From Massilia sp. YIM B02769 (lineage in GTDB: Bacteria; Pseudomonadota; Gammaproteobacteria; Burkholderiales; Burkholderiaceae_D): DNA of 64,000 nucleotides. The translations under genes were made by a program, and so were the position numbers. The stretch is from assembly GCF_030411995.1 (NCBI RefSeq), contig NZ_JASNRC010000014.1:94987-158986 (forward strand), written 5' to 3'. This document shows positions 39,514 through 48,637 of the stretch, piece by piece (the stretch's first letter is position 1; the number at the start of each line of letters is the position of its first letter). Below the pieces are notes generated by a model. The model saw only the letters and a program-made list of their open reading frames with translations. It was not told the origin of the DNA and made no database searches.

Positions 39514-40473
39514 CTACGCGGCCAGTCCCGGCGCCGGGGTGGCAATACGCTCGCGCAGGATGCGCTCGAAATGGGTGGGATCGTGGGGCGTCAGCAGCTC
39601 GGCCGCGCGCGGCACGTGCAGATCGTACAGGCGCGACAGCCAGAAACGCAACGCGGCGGCGCGCAGCAGGGTCGGCCAGGCGGCCATTTCGTCCCCGGTG
39701 AACGGCCGCACGGCGCGGTAGGCGTCGAGCAGGGCGCGCACGCGTGCCGGGTCGAGCTGGCCGGTGGCCAGGTCGATGCACCAGTCGTTGACGGTCACGG
39801 CCAGGTCGAACAGCCAGGTATCGACGCCGGCGAAATAAAAGTCGAAGCAGCCGCTCAGCTTTTCGCCCACGAACATCACATTGTTGCGGAACAGGTCGGC
39901 GTGCACGGGGCCGCGCGGCAGGCGCGCATAGGCCGGGCTGGCGGCGCATTCCTCTTGCAAGGCAATTTCTTCGCGCAAGAGGCGGGCGTTCTCGTCGGAC
40001 AAGTGCGGCAGCACGGCGGGTGCCGTGGCGCGCCACCAGTCGAGGCCGCGCAGGTTCGGCTGGCTCAGCGGGAAGTCTTGCGCGGCCAGGTGCATGCGCG
40101 CCAGCATGGTGCCGACCTCGGCACAGTGCACCGGTTGCGGGTCCATCTGCGAACTGCCGTCCAGCTTGCTGACGATGGCGGCCGGCTTGCCGTGCAATGC
40201 CACCACCAGCTCGCCATGTGCATTGGCCACCGGCGCCGGCACCGGAATGCCGCGCTCGGCCAGGTGGCGCATCAGCTGGATGTAGAAAGGCAGCTGCTCG
40301 AAATCCAGGTTCTCGAAGACGGTGAGCACGTACTCGCCGCGCTCTGTCGTCAGGAAGAAATTGCTATTTTCAATGCCGGAGGCGATGCCATTGAGCGCCA
40401 GCGCCTGGCCAAGGGGAAACTGCTTGATCCACTGGGTGAGGTCATCCAGTGTGACCGCGGTGAAAACTGCCAT
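39514..40473 (-). CDS. thrB: Homoserine kinase (ThrB, APH-fold type)
   Basis: A 319-residue kinase of the aminoglycoside-phosphotransferase fold used as homoserine kinase in many proteobacteria (not the GHMP type of E. coli). It starts [16 protein letters not shown]. Key parts are [15 protein letters not shown], the Brenner-type motif [14 protein letters not shown] with the catalytic aspartate, and [18 protein letters not shown] with the metal-binding aspartate. It makes O-phosphohomoserine for threonine synthesis. Followed 17 bp later by a membrane protein gene, and near polA as in related genomes. Confidence 0.95.
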   Translation of the reverse strand: MAVFTAVTLDDLTQWIKQFPLGQALALNGIASGIENSNFFLTTERGEYVLTVFENLDFEQLPFYIQLMRHLAERGIPVPAPVANAHGELVVALHGKPAAIVSKLDGSSQMDPQPVHCAEVGTMLARMHLAAQDFPLSQPNLRGLDWWRATAPAVLPHLSDENARLLREEIALQEECAASPAYARLPRGPVHADLFRNNVMFVGEKLSGCFDFYFAGVDTWLFDLAVTVNDWCIDLATGQLDPARVRALLDAYRAVRPFTGDEMAAWPTLLRAAALRFWLSRLYDLHVPRAAELLTPHDPTHFERILRERIATPAPGLAA

Positions 40474-40556
40474 CGTGGGAGCAACAAATGTAGGGTAAAG
40501 GCCGAAGGGTACAGCAGCGGGACGGCGGGCGCCCCGCGATTATCGGTGTGACGGGA

Positions 40557-41090
40557 TCAGCGCGCGTTGGGCGGCAGCGGCGGTGGCGGCGGAATGTCGG
40601 CCGGCTTGGTCATCGGCACGGTTGCCGCAGGTACCTTGCCGGCCGGTGCGCCGCGCGCTGGCGTCGGCGTGGCGGCGGCCGCGGCGGCGCCCTCGGCGGC
40701 GGCATCGGCTTCCTCGGCGGTCGGCGTCTGCTTTTTCGGGCCGATGTCGAATTCCATGATCTTCCATTGCGGCGCACGGAAGGCGCTGCTCTGGGCATCG
40801 CCCGCCTGGGCATTGCCGGCCGGGGTGTTCGGGCGCAGGATGTAATTGCTGCGGCCGCTTTGCACTTCGATTTCGGTGACATTGCCGTCGTTGCCGCGCC
40901 GTTCCTTGATCTGGGTGCCGCGGCGCGGTTCGATGGTCGTGGCCGGCACATCGCTGCCCGGCTCGATGCGTTCGGTAACCGGCGGTTGTCCAGCAGCTTG
41001 CCCGGATGCTTGCTGTTGCGCCACGGCGGTGCCGGCGCAGGCGAGCAGGGCGAGGGACAGACTGGCGAAGCGGGTAGTTGTGCGCGACAT
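40557..41090 (-). CDS. Exported DUF2782-like protein
   Basis: A 177-residue protein with a signal peptide (FASLSLALLACAGTAVAQQQ). The centre (RGTQIKERRGNDGNVTEIEV, GRSNYILRPN) resembles the DUF2782 core. The rest is low-complexity, rich in Ala/Pro and ending PPPPPLPPNAR. Its position between thrB and polA is where DUF2782 genes stand in other proteobacteria, which supports the call. The start at 41090 (MSRTTTRF) gives the signal peptide. Function unknown. Confidence 0.65.
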   Translation of the reverse strand: MSRTTTRFASLSLALLACAGTAVAQQQASGQAAGQPPVTERIEPGSDVPATTIEPRRGTQIKERRGNDGNVTEIEVQSGRSNYILRPNTPAGNAQAGDAQSSAFRAPQWKIMEFDIGPKKQTPTAEEADAAAEGAAAAAATPTPARGAPAGKVPAATVPMTKPADIPPPPPLPPNAR

Positions 41091-41286
41091 GATGATCACC
41101 TTGTATCGTTTGGACCATTGTAACAAACAGACACCGTTCCCTGTGAAAAGTGTGCTGGGTGTTCAGGAAGCCATCCCCATATAGGGAAAAACGACGAAAT
41201 CGTTACCGCCGCGTTGTGCTTTCTTCATGGCGGATTCTGCGATAATGGCTCCCACTTTGGCCTCGGCCGGCTTCACCACTTTCCCT

Positions 41287-44034
41287 ATGCAAAATACCCT
41301 GCTCCTGGTTGACGGTTCCAGCTACCTCTACCGCGCCTACCACGCCTTGCCCGACCTGCGCAGCCCCGACGGTTTTCCGACCGGCGCCATGCACGGCATG
41401 GTCAACATGCTGCGCCGCCTGCGCGCCGACTACCCGGCCGCCTACATCGCCTGCGTATTCGACGCCAAGGGTAAAACCTTCCGCGACGACATGTACCCCG
41501 AGTACAAGGCGACCCGCGCATCGATGCCGGAAGACCTGGGCAAGCAGATCGCCCCGATCCACGAAGCGGTGCGCCACCTCGGCTGGCCGATCCTGATGGT
41601 CGAAGGCGTGGAAGCCGACGACGTGATCGGCACCCTGGCCGTGCAAGCCGCCGCCAAGGGCCTGAACACCATCGTCTCCACCGGCGACAAGGACTTGGCG
41701 CAATTGGTCAACGACAAGGTCATGCTCATCAATACGATGAGCAACGAAAAGCTCGACGAAGCCGGCGTGCTGGCCAAGTTCGGCGTGGCGCCGAACCGCA
41801 TCATCGACTACCTGACCCTGATCGGCGACACCGTCGACAACGTGCCGGGCGTGAGCAAGTGCGGCCCGAAGACGGCGCTGAAATGGCTGGCCCTGCATGG
41901 CTCGCTCGACGGCGTGATGGAAAATGCCCACAGCATCGGCGGCGCCGTTGGCGAAAACCTGCGCTCGGCACTGGAATGGCTGCCGAAGGGCCGCGAGCTG
42001 ATCACCGTCAAAACCGACTGCGACCTGGTGAACCACGTGGTGTCGATCGAGGAAACCCTGGTCGGCCGTCCGGAAGACAAGGAAGCCCTGCGCGACTTCT
42101 TCCAGCGCTATGGCTTCAAGACCATGTTGCGCGAACTGAGCCAGGGTCCTGGCGTGGGCGCGCCTGCTGCACCGTCCCTGAATTCGCCGGAAGGCGCGCA
42201 AGACACCTTGCCGGGCATGCCGATCATCAAGGGCGACTACGAACTGGTGACCACCTGGGAGCAGCTCGATAAGTGGCTGGCCCTGGTGGACGCGGCCGAG
42301 TTGACCTCGGTCGATACCGAAACCACCTCGCTGGAACCGATGACGGCGCAAATGGTCGGCATCTCGCTGTCGGTGGAAGCGGGCAAGGGCGCCTACATCC
42401 CGCTGGCGCACCGCTACGCCGGCGTGCCCGAGCAATTGCCGCGCGAAGAGGTGCTGGAACGCATGCGCTCCTGGCTGGAAAACCCCGCCAAGCCGAAGCT
42501 GGGCCAGAACCTGAAGTACGACATGCACATCTTCAGCAACCATGGCGTGACGCTGCAAGGCATCGTCCACGACACGCTGTTGCAATCGTATGTGTTCGAG
42601 TCGCACAAGCCGCACGACATGGACACGATGGCGATGCGCCACCTCGGCTACACCACGATCCCCTTCGTGGACGTGTGCGGCAAGGGCGCCAACATGATCT
42701 GCTTCGACCAGGTGGAGCTGGAGCGCGCCAAGGAATACGCGGCCGAGGATTCCGACATCACCCTGCGCCTGCACCAGACCATGCTGCCGCACGTGAAAGA
42801 AGATGCCGGCCTGACCCATATCTACGAAAAGATCGAGCTGCCGACCCAAATCGTGCTGCAGAAGATCGAGCGCAACGGCGTGCTAATCGACGTCGAGAAG
42901 CTTGAAAAACAGTCGCGCGAACTCGGCGCCCGTTTGATGGAGCTGGAACAGCAAGCCTACGAATTGGCCGGCGGCCAGTTCAACCTCGGCTCGCCGAAAC
43001 AGATCGGTGAAATCTTCTTCGGCAAGCTGCAACTGCCCATCATCAAGAAGACCGCCACCGGCGCGCCGTCGACCGACGAAGAAGTGCTGCAGAAGCTGGC
43101 CGAGGATTACCCGCTGCCGAAAGTGCTGCTGGAACACCGCGGCATGGCCAAGCTGAAGTCGACCTACACCGACAAGCTGCCGAAGATGGTCAACCAGGCC
43201 ACCGGCCGCGTGCACACCAACTATGCGCAGGCGGTGGCGATCACCGGGCGCCTGGCCTCGAACGATCCGAACCTGCAGAACATTCCGGTCCGTACCGCCG
43301 AAGGGCGCCGCATCCGCGAAGCGTTTGTCGCGCCGCCGGGCAGCGTGATCGTCTCGGCCGACTACTCGCAGATCGAACTGCGCATCATGGCCCATATTTC
43401 GGGCGACGAAGCGATGCTGCGCGCGTTCGCCGAAGGCGAGGACATCCACCGCGCCACGGCGGCCGAGATCGTCGGCATTGCGCCGGACGAGGTGCAGTCG
43501 GAGCAGCGCCGTTACGCCAAGGTGATCAACTTCGGACTGATCTACGGCATGAGCGCCTTCGGCCTGGCCGCGAACCTGCAGATCGAGCGCTCGGCGGCGG
43601 CGAACTACATCGACCGTTACTTCGCGCGCTTCTCGGGCGTGAAGCAGTACATGGACGAGACGCGCCTGGCGGCCAAGTCGCGCGGCTATGTCGAGACCGT
43701 ATTCGGCCGCCGCCTGTGGCTGCCGGAGATCAACTCGCCGAACGGTCCGCGCCGCGCGGGCGCCGAGCGCGCCGCGATCAATGCGCCGATGCAGGGCACG
43801 GCGGCCGATTTGATCAAGCTGGCGATGATTGCGGTGCAGGGCTGGCTGGAAAGCGAGAAAATGGGCACGCGCATGGTCATGCAGGTGCACGATGAACTGG
43901 TGCTCGAGGTGCCGGAAGGGGAGCTGGAGCTGGTCAAGCAGAAGCTGCCGGAGCTGATGGCGGGCGTGGCGCAGTTGAAGGTGCCGCTGGTGGCGGAGAC
44001 CGGCGTGGGCAGCAACTGGGAGGAAGCTCACTGA
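41287..44034 (+). CDS. polA: DNA polymerase I
   Basis: A 915-residue repair and Okazaki-maturation polymerase. The N-terminal 5' nuclease starts LLVDGSSYLYRAYHALPDL and has VEADDVIGTLA and the STGDKDLAQLV aspartates. The 3'-5' exonuclease appears intact, with D and E in SVDTETTSLE. Polymerase motifs A (SADYSQIELRIMAHIS), B (RRYAKVINFGLIYGMSAFG) and C (MQVHDELVLEVP) are present. The start at 41287 (MQNTLLLVDG) matches the family; an in-frame ATG at 41227 is unlikely. No strong ribosome binding site is seen. Confidence 0.97.
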   Translation: MQNTLLLVDGSSYLYRAYHALPDLRSPDGFPTGAMHGMVNMLRRLRADYPAAYIACVFDAKGKTFRDDMYPEYKATRASMPEDLGKQIAPIHEAVRHLGWPILMVEGVEADDVIGTLAVQAAAKGLNTIVSTGDKDLAQLVNDKVMLINTMSNEKLDEAGVLAKFGVAPNRIIDYLTLIGDTVDNVPGVSKCGPKTALKWLALHGSLDGVMENAHSIGGAVGENLRSALEWLPKGRELITVKTDCDLVNHVVSIEETLVGRPEDKEALRDFFQRYGFKTMLRELSQGPGVGAPAAPSLNSPEGAQDTLPGMPIIKGDYELVTTWEQLDKWLALVDAAELTSVDTETTSLEPMTAQMVGISLSVEAGKGAYIPLAHRYAGVPEQLPREEVLERMRSWLENPAKPKLGQNLKYDMHIFSNHGVTLQGIVHDTLLQSYVFESHKPHDMDTMAMRHLGYTTIPFVDVCGKGANMICFDQVELERAKEYAAEDSDITLRLHQTMLPHVKEDAGLTHIYEKIELPTQIVLQKIERNGVLIDVEKLEKQSRELGARLMELEQQAYELAGGQFNLGSPKQIGEIFFGKLQLPIIKKTATGAPSTDEEVLQKLAEDYPLPKVLLEHRGMAKLKSTYTDKLPKMVNQATGRVHTNYAQAVAITGRLASNDPNLQNIPVRTAEGRRIREAFVAPPGSVIVSADYSQIELRIMAHISGDEAMLRAFAEGEDIHRATAAEIVGIAPDEVQSEQRRYAKVINFGLIYGMSAFGLAANLQIERSAAANYIDRYFARFSGVKQYMDETRLAAKSRGYVETVFGRRLWLPEINSPNGPRRAGAERAAINAPMQGTAADLIKLAMIAVQGWLESEKMGTRMVMQVHDELVLEVPEGELELVKQKLPELMAGVAQLKVPLVAETGVGSNWEEAH

Positions 44035-44110
44035 GCTTGCGCGCACTGAGTGTCCGTGAACTGAGCCCGAGGGTGGCGGTGCGTGCGCGGTTGGCCGGCG
44101 GCGCGTATCA

Positions 44111-44281
44111 CCGCGTGGGCAGCGCAAGCATCGGCGTCGTGCGGATCGCGCTGGTGGAGCTGCCCACCCTACGGTCAGCGCCGCGGGCCGTTATGCGTGT
44201 GCAGCCAGCACCGGCGACCGTAGGGTGGGCAGCTCCACCTGTGAGGCCGAATACCCTACGCCGCGTGCGCTGCCCACGCGG
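44111..44281. repeat. REP pair behind polA
   Basis: Units CCGCGTGGGCAGC...GCTGCCCACCCTACGG (44111-44174) and CCGTAGGGTGGGCAGC...GCTGCCCACGCGG (44219-44281). They face each other and share the extended stem GGAGCTGCCCACC, which can also pair between units. They fill the 291-bp spacer between polA and the next gene, where no other feature is seen. Confidence 0.75.
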
Positions 44282-44325
44282 TGATACGGGACGTTTGCAC
44301 ATGCGCCCCCGTACCGCCATGCCCC

Positions 44326-44760
44326 TCAGAGCACATTCCGCAATCCCGGCGGCAACTCGCTGACCGGACAGTAACGATAAGTCGTCCGGTTTTTGCCGAT
44401 CACCTGGGTAAAGGTAAGGGCATCCCGCACCACCACCTGCTGGCGCTGCACGAAGCGCGGCCCCGGCCCGGAGCCGGCGTCGATGCAGCTCTGGTCCGCC
44501 GTATAGGTATTGCCGCGCCGCTTGCGCACCTTGGCCTTGCAGGCGCTGGTGTGGGCGGTGCCGATGCCCTTGCCGTCGTACAGGCGGATCGCGGCGTTCG
44601 GCGGCGCGGCGCATCCGATGTCCCTGGCAACGTAGATGCCTGGTTTCAGCCGGTACACGCCGCCGGGCTTCGGTGACGTGTCGACGCTGGCCTGGGCGAC
44701 GGCCACGCTGCCGCATGCCAGCGCCAGTCCGGCAGCGATCGTGAATAAGCGATGCTTCAT
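44326..44760 (-). CDS. Exported protein of unknown function
   Basis: A 144-residue protein with a signal peptide (IAAGLALACGSVAVAQA). The mature part contains GVYRLKPGIYVARDIGCAAPP, three internal cysteines (GCAAPP, SACKAK, QSCIDAG) plus one near the end (YRYCPVSELPPG). It may be a small disulfide-stabilised periplasmic protein. I do not recognise the family. It stands alone between a REP pair and another small exported protein. Confidence 0.72.
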   Translation of the reverse strand: MKHRLFTIAAGLALACGSVAVAQASVDTSPKPGGVYRLKPGIYVARDIGCAAPPNAAIRLYDGKGIGTAHTSACKAKVRKRRGNTYTADQSCIDAGSGPGPRFVQRQQVVVRDALTFTQVIGKNRTTYRYCPVSELPPGLRNVL

Positions 44761-44859
44761 GTCCTGCCTCTTCGATATTGCACGGGCGTCCGGATCGGCG
44801 CCTCTGGAAGCCGAGTCTACAACAGCCCGTCCATACGCGGCGTCACGGCTGGGCGACGG

Positions 44860-45072
44860 TCAGTAACGCCGGCGCCGCCCTGCGATCATCAAAATCAAGG
44901 CGCCACCGAGCAGAACCGCCGATGTCGCGGGCTCGCCTGCCGCCATTCCTTCGGTTGCCGCGGCATACGCCACCGGCGTCGTGCCGGCTGCCTCCGATGA
45001 AGCGGCCAGGTTGGCCGGCGCCAGGGCGAGCGCGGCCAGGCCCGCGCACGGGAAGATGCGGAAACACGCCAT
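44860..45072 (-). CDS. Small protein with PEP-CTERM-like tail
   Basis: A 70-residue protein with an N-terminal hydrophobic signal (IFPCAGLAALALAPANLAAS) and a C-terminal sorting-like end: ATSAVLLGGALILMIA followed by GRRRRY. The PEP tripeptide itself is not present, so it resembles variant sorting signals or a two-helix peptide. AAGGAGAAACC precedes the start at 45072 on the minus strand, which supports translation. Confidence 0.6.
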   Translation of the reverse strand: MACFRIFPCAGLAALALAPANLAASSEAAGTTPVAYAAATEGMAAGEPATSAVLLGGALILMIAGRRRRY

Positions 45073-45285
45073 ACAGGTTTCTCCTTGAAAACTGCCACGC
45101 CGGCAGGCGCAAGCGATCAGCCAGCGACTATAGGCGATGCCGGATTCCCGCCTTCTAGCCAGGCGCAAACCTCCTGCCGAAAGCGCCGCGCGGGCCGCAT
45201 CCGCACACGATTGCGTTCCAGAGCGCAAGCTGCCCAGTCGCTGTAAGATAGTCAGCCTTACAACTCATGACCGAAAGGGATGCAC

Positions 45286-46170
45286 ATGAAGGACCTCGTA
45301 CAAGACGGCGACAGCCTGGTTGCCAAGACCGCGTTCGAAGACGGCGTCGACCGCCGCGTGTTCCTGAAAGCGGCCGTCGGCAGCGGTTTTGCCGCCGCGA
45401 CCCTGCCGGTCATGGCGCAGTCGACGATCCAGACCGATACGAGCGGCCTGTCCGCCGGCGACCACATCATCGTCATCAACGGCCAGGACGTGCCGGTCTA
45501 CCGCGCCCAGCCGGAAGGCCGTACCAACTTGCCGGTGATCCTGGTGATCTCGGAAATCTTCGGCGTCCACGAGCACATCAAGGACGTGACGCGCCGCTTG
45601 GCCAAGGCCGGCTACCTGGCCATCGCGCCGGACCTGTTCGTGCGCCAGGGCGACCCGACCAAGATCGCGAACATCGCCGACCTGATGAAGGACATCATCT
45701 CCAGGACCCCGGATGCCCAGGTCATGTCCGACCTCGACACCGTGGTCAACTGGGCCAAGCAACGCGGCGGCGACATCGAGCGACTGGGCATCACGGGTTT
45801 TTGCTGGGGCGGCCGCATCACCTGGCTGTACGCGGCGCACAATCCGAAGGTCAAGGCCGGCGTGGCCTGGTATGGCCGCCTGGTGGGCGACACCACGGCG
45901 AACTCGCCGAAGCACCCGGTCGACGTGGCGCAAAGCCTGAAGGTGCCGGTGCTGGGCCTGTACGGCGGCAAGGACACCGGCATTCCGCTGGAGTCGGTCG
46001 AGCGCATGAAGACCGAACTGGCCAAGGGCAACAGCCGCTCGGAGTTCGTCGTGTTCCCGAATTCGGGCCACGCCTTCCACGCCGATTACCGTCCGAGCTA
46101 CAACGAGACCGATGCCAAGGAAGGCTGGAAGCGTGCGCTGAACTGGTTTGCGAAACACGGCGTGGCCTGA
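45286..46170 (+). CDS. Dienelactone hydrolase family protein with Tat-like signal
   Basis: A 294-residue alpha/beta hydrolase. The nucleophile cysteine lies in GFCWGG, the aspartate in GGKDTG and the histidine in NSGHAFH, the Cys-Asp-His triad of dienelactone hydrolases. The N-terminus carries a twin-arginine-type signal (DRRVFLKAAVGSGFAAA...VMAQ), so it is probably exported folded. The start at 45286 has AAAGGG at a suitable distance; an ATG two codons earlier is possible. Natural substrate unknown. Confidence 0.9.
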   Translation: MKDLVQDGDSLVAKTAFEDGVDRRVFLKAAVGSGFAAATLPVMAQSTIQTDTSGLSAGDHIIVINGQDVPVYRAQPEGRTNLPVILVISEIFGVHEHIKDVTRRLAKAGYLAIAPDLFVRQGDPTKIANIADLMKDIISRTPDAQVMSDLDTVVNWAKQRGGDIERLGITGFCWGGRITWLYAAHNPKVKAGVAWYGRLVGDTTANSPKHPVDVAQSLKVPVLGLYGGKDTGIPLESVERMKTELAKGNSRSEFVVFPNSGHAFHADYRPSYNETDAKEGWKRALNWFAKHGVA

Positions 46171-46181
46171 GTTCAAATTTG

Positions 46182-46282
46182 GAGCGTCCGACACGGCCCC
46201 CAGGGCAAGGCGCATCGGCGAAGACAGTACTTTAGTACGGCGAGTCGATGCAACGCCGCGATGGGGGCTGTGTTGGACGCTC
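46182..46282. repeat. 101-bp imperfect palindromic element
   Basis: Left end GAGCGTCCGACACGGCCCCC pairs with right end GGGGGCTGTGTTGGACGCTC with only two G-T type mismatches. The arms continue with weaker matches to a centre at about AGTACTTTAGTAC (near 46229). It differs from the REP units in this window and looks like a mobile palindrome of the kind scattered in betaproteobacterial spacers. The only canonical start codon assigned to the next gene lies inside it. Confidence 0.75.
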
Positions 46283-47118
46283 AGCGGGCTGTACGGGTAC
46301 AATGGCCGGTTTGCTATGCGCAGCACGTCCAGAACAAGAGGCTTCAAATCGACCCGATTCTCCTATCCATCCTGACGGCCACCGCCTTTGCCGGCGTCGT
46401 CAGCATTTCCGCCGCGGCCCTGTTCTCGTTTACGCTGCTCTCCAAGATGGTGGAGCGGCTGGTGAGCCTGTCGGTCGGCATCATGCTGTCGACCTCGCTG
46501 CTGCACGCCTTGCCGGAAGCCTTCGACTCGGGCGCCAGTCCGCAGAAGCTGTTCGCGACCCTGCTGGCGGGCCTGCTCACCTTTTTCATGCTGGAAAAGC
46601 TGGCGCTGCTGCGCCACTCGCACCACCACGAGGGCGACGGCCACCACCACGCGCACGGCCACGACGCCAAGGAAGCCGGCAAATCCGGCTGGATGATCCT
46701 GATCGGCGACGGCATGCACAACTTCACCGACGGCATCCTGATCGCCGCCGCCTTCCTCGCCAACCCGGAGCTGGGCATCGTCACCGCGCTGGCGATCGTC
46801 GCGCACGAGATCCCGACCGAGATCGGCGACTTCATCGTGCTGCTCAATGCCGGCTTCTCGCGCATGCGCGCCTACATCTTCAATTTGCTGTGCAGTTTGC
46901 TCGCCGTGGCCGGCGGTTTGCTCGGCTACTTCACGCTCGACCGTGCCAGCGGGCTGATTCCCTACGTGCTGGTGTTTGCGTCGTCGGGCTTCATCTACAT
47001 TGCCGTGAGCGATTTGATGCCGCAGATGCAGCGCCGTGCCACCGTCAAGGAATCGGTGCCGCAGGTGCTGTTGATCGGGCTTGGGGTTATCATCGTCCTG
47101 TTCCTGACCGGGCGCTGA
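46261..47118 (+). CDS. ZIP family metal transporter
   Basis: A protein of up to 285 residues with about eight hydrophobic segments. A histidine-rich cytoplasmic loop (HSHHHEGDGHHHAHGHD) and the ZIP metal-site helices GDGMHNFTDGILIAAAF and VAHEIPTEIGDFIVLL are present. It imports zinc or related divalent metals. The only in-frame canonical starts (ATG 46261, GTG 46270, TTG 46273) lie in a palindromic repeat, with no ribosome binding site. AAGAGG (46336-46341) stands six bases before an in-frame ATC at 46348, just before the first conserved residues, so the true start is uncertain. Confidence 0.85.
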   Translation: MGAVLDAQRAVRVQWPVCYAQHVQNKRLQIDPILLSILTATAFAGVVSISAAALFSFTLLSKMVERLVSLSVGIMLSTSLLHALPEAFDSGASPQKLFATLLAGLLTFFMLEKLALLRHSHHHEGDGHHHAHGHDAKEAGKSGWMILIGDGMHNFTDGILIAAAFLANPELGIVTALAIVAHEIPTEIGDFIVLLNAGFSRMRAYIFNLLCSLLAVAGGLLGYFTLDRASGLIPYVLVFASSGFIYIAVSDLMPQMQRRATVKESVPQVLLIGLGVIIVLFLTGR

Positions 47119-47174
47119 TGCTTAGTTGATAGTTTAAAGGCAGGCCCGGCCGCACTCGATGCGAGGGGCTTGTC

Positions 47175-47714
47175 ATGAAACGCTATCGTTGGATTTCCGA
47201 GACCGGCTCCGGTCTCGAACACCTGGTGCTGGGCCAAACGAACGACGGGATCATCGCGCAGGGCGTGGTGATCGGCGGGCGCAACGGAAGCGAATATGGT
47301 GCCAGTTACCGTATCGCCTGCGACGCCTCCTGGCGCGTGCGCCATGCCATCGTCGACGTGGCAGGCGGTGGGCATCTCGAATTGTTTGCCGATGGCGACG
47401 GCCAGTGGCGCGACGCGGGCGGCGCGGTCATCGATGCGCTGGATGGCTGCATCGACATCGACCTGACGGCCAGCTGCTTCACCAACACGCTGCCGATCCG
47501 GCGCTTCGGCGATTCGCTCGGCGAGCGCCAGGTGATCGACGTGACCTGGGTGTGGATTCCGGAATTGAAGGTGGAGAGGGCGGAGCAGGCGTACACGCGG
47601 CTGGCCATGAATGCCTACCGCTTCGAGGGCCTGGGCAGCGATTTCAGGGCGGACTTGCGCGTCGACGATGATGGCCTGGTCGAGCTGTACCCCGGCCTGT
47701 TCAAGCGCGCGTAG
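47175..47714 (+). CDS. Putative glycolipid-binding domain protein
   Basis: A 179-residue protein matching the glycolipid-binding domain family (PF06475 type): YRWISETGSGLEHLVLGQ at the start, SYRIACDASWRVRHAIVD, DGCIDIDLTASCFTNTLPIRR in the middle and VTWVWIPELKVERAEQAYTRL near the end. Structural work on the family suggests a lipid- or glycolipid-binding barrel; the cellular role is open. The stop codon TAG is part of a REP unit that starts at 47711. Confidence 0.82.
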   Translation: MKRYRWISETGSGLEHLVLGQTNDGIIAQGVVIGGRNGSEYGASYRIACDASWRVRHAIVDVAGGGHLELFADGDGQWRDAGGAVIDALDGCIDIDLTASCFTNTLPIRRFGDSLGERQVIDVTWVWIPELKVERAEQAYTRLAMNAYRFEGLGSDFRADLRVDDDGLVELYPGLFKRA

Positions 47715-47782
47715 GGTGGGTTCTCGAACCCACCATGTGTGAACCGAGAATACGCCCGGTGGGTTCGAGAACCCACCCTACG
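47711..47782. repeat. REP pair supplying two stop codons
   Basis: Units GTAGGGTGGGTTCTCGAACC (from 47711) and GGTTCGAGAACCCACCCTAC (to 47780) face each other across about 25 bp. The TAG at 47712-47714 ends the left gene, and the TAG read from 47780 to 47778 on the minus strand ends the right gene. Confidence 0.85.
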
Positions 47783-48629
47783 GGCCGGTAACCACCGGCC
47801 GCGACGGATCGCTACTCCATTCGCTCCACGACCCCGGATACAAGGCCGCGCCTTTCAAGCCCGCCACCTCCAGCGCCAGCAGATTGTGACACGCCGTCAC
47901 CCCCGACCCACACTGCATGATCGCATCCGCCGGCGCGCCGATCACCGCGCCGAATTCCTCGCGCAGCTGCTCGGCCGCCTTGAAGCGTCCATCCGGCTGC
48001 AGGTTGTCCTTGAAGAAGCGGTTCTTCGCCCCCGGAATATGGCCGCCCACCGGATCGACCGTCTCGTTCTCGCCGCGGAAGCGGTCCGCCGCGCGTGCGT
48101 CCACCACTGTGCGTTTCGCGCTCTCGATATTCTCCAGCACCTCGGCCACCGTCACCGTCGGCACGAAGGGCGCACCGATCTCGACCGAGCCGCGCGGCTT
48201 GCTGACGATATCTGTGACCACCGGCTGGCCAAGCGCCTGCCAGGCCGGCAGCCCGCCATCGAGCACCGCCGCCGCCTCGTGCCCGAGCCAGCGCAGCAGC
48301 CACCACAAACGCGCCGCATACATGCCGCCGTGCGCGTCATACGCCACGACCTGGGTGCCCGCGTTCACGCCCCAGCCACGCAAGACCTTGACCAGCGCTT
48401 CCTTCGCCGGCAGCGGATGCCGCCCGCGAAACACGCCATCCTCGCCGCGCTTCGGCCCCGACAGGTCCGTCTCCATGTCCGCGAACACCGCGCCTGGCAG
48501 GTGACCCGCCGCATAGGCTTCGCGCCCATACGCCAGGTTCACGAGGTCGTGCCGGCAATCGACGATCACCCAATCAGGTGCATCGATATGTGCGGCCAGG
48601 TCGGCGGCGGAAATCAGGGTCGTGTACAT
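47778..48629 (-). CDS. Sulfurtransferase, two rhodanese domains (SseA/thiosulfate type)
   Basis: A 283-residue protein with two rhodanese modules: ADLAAHIDAPDWVIVDCRHD... in the first, inactive half, and the catalytic loop in the second (QCGSGVTACHN, cysteine nucleophile in CGSGV). The loop CGSGVTA is as in 3-mercaptopyruvate sulfurtransferases. The linker GGHIPGAKNRFF is typical. It probably transfers sulfur to cyanide or thiols. Stop codon in a REP unit. It follows an EamA transporter gene by 8 bp on the same strand. Confidence 0.93.
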   Translation of the reverse strand: MYTTLISAADLAAHIDAPDWVIVDCRHDLVNLAYGREAYAAGHLPGAVFADMETDLSGPKRGEDGVFRGRHPLPAKEALVKVLRGWGVNAGTQVVAYDAHGGMYAARLWWLLRWLGHEAAAVLDGGLPAWQALGQPVVTDIVSKPRGSVEIGAPFVPTVTVAEVLENIESAKRTVVDARAADRFRGENETVDPVGGHIPGAKNRFFKDNLQPDGRFKAAEQLREEFGAVIGAPADAIMQCGSGVTACHNLLALEVAGLKGAALYPGSWSEWSSDPSRPVVTGP

Positions 48630-48637
48630 GGCAGGCC

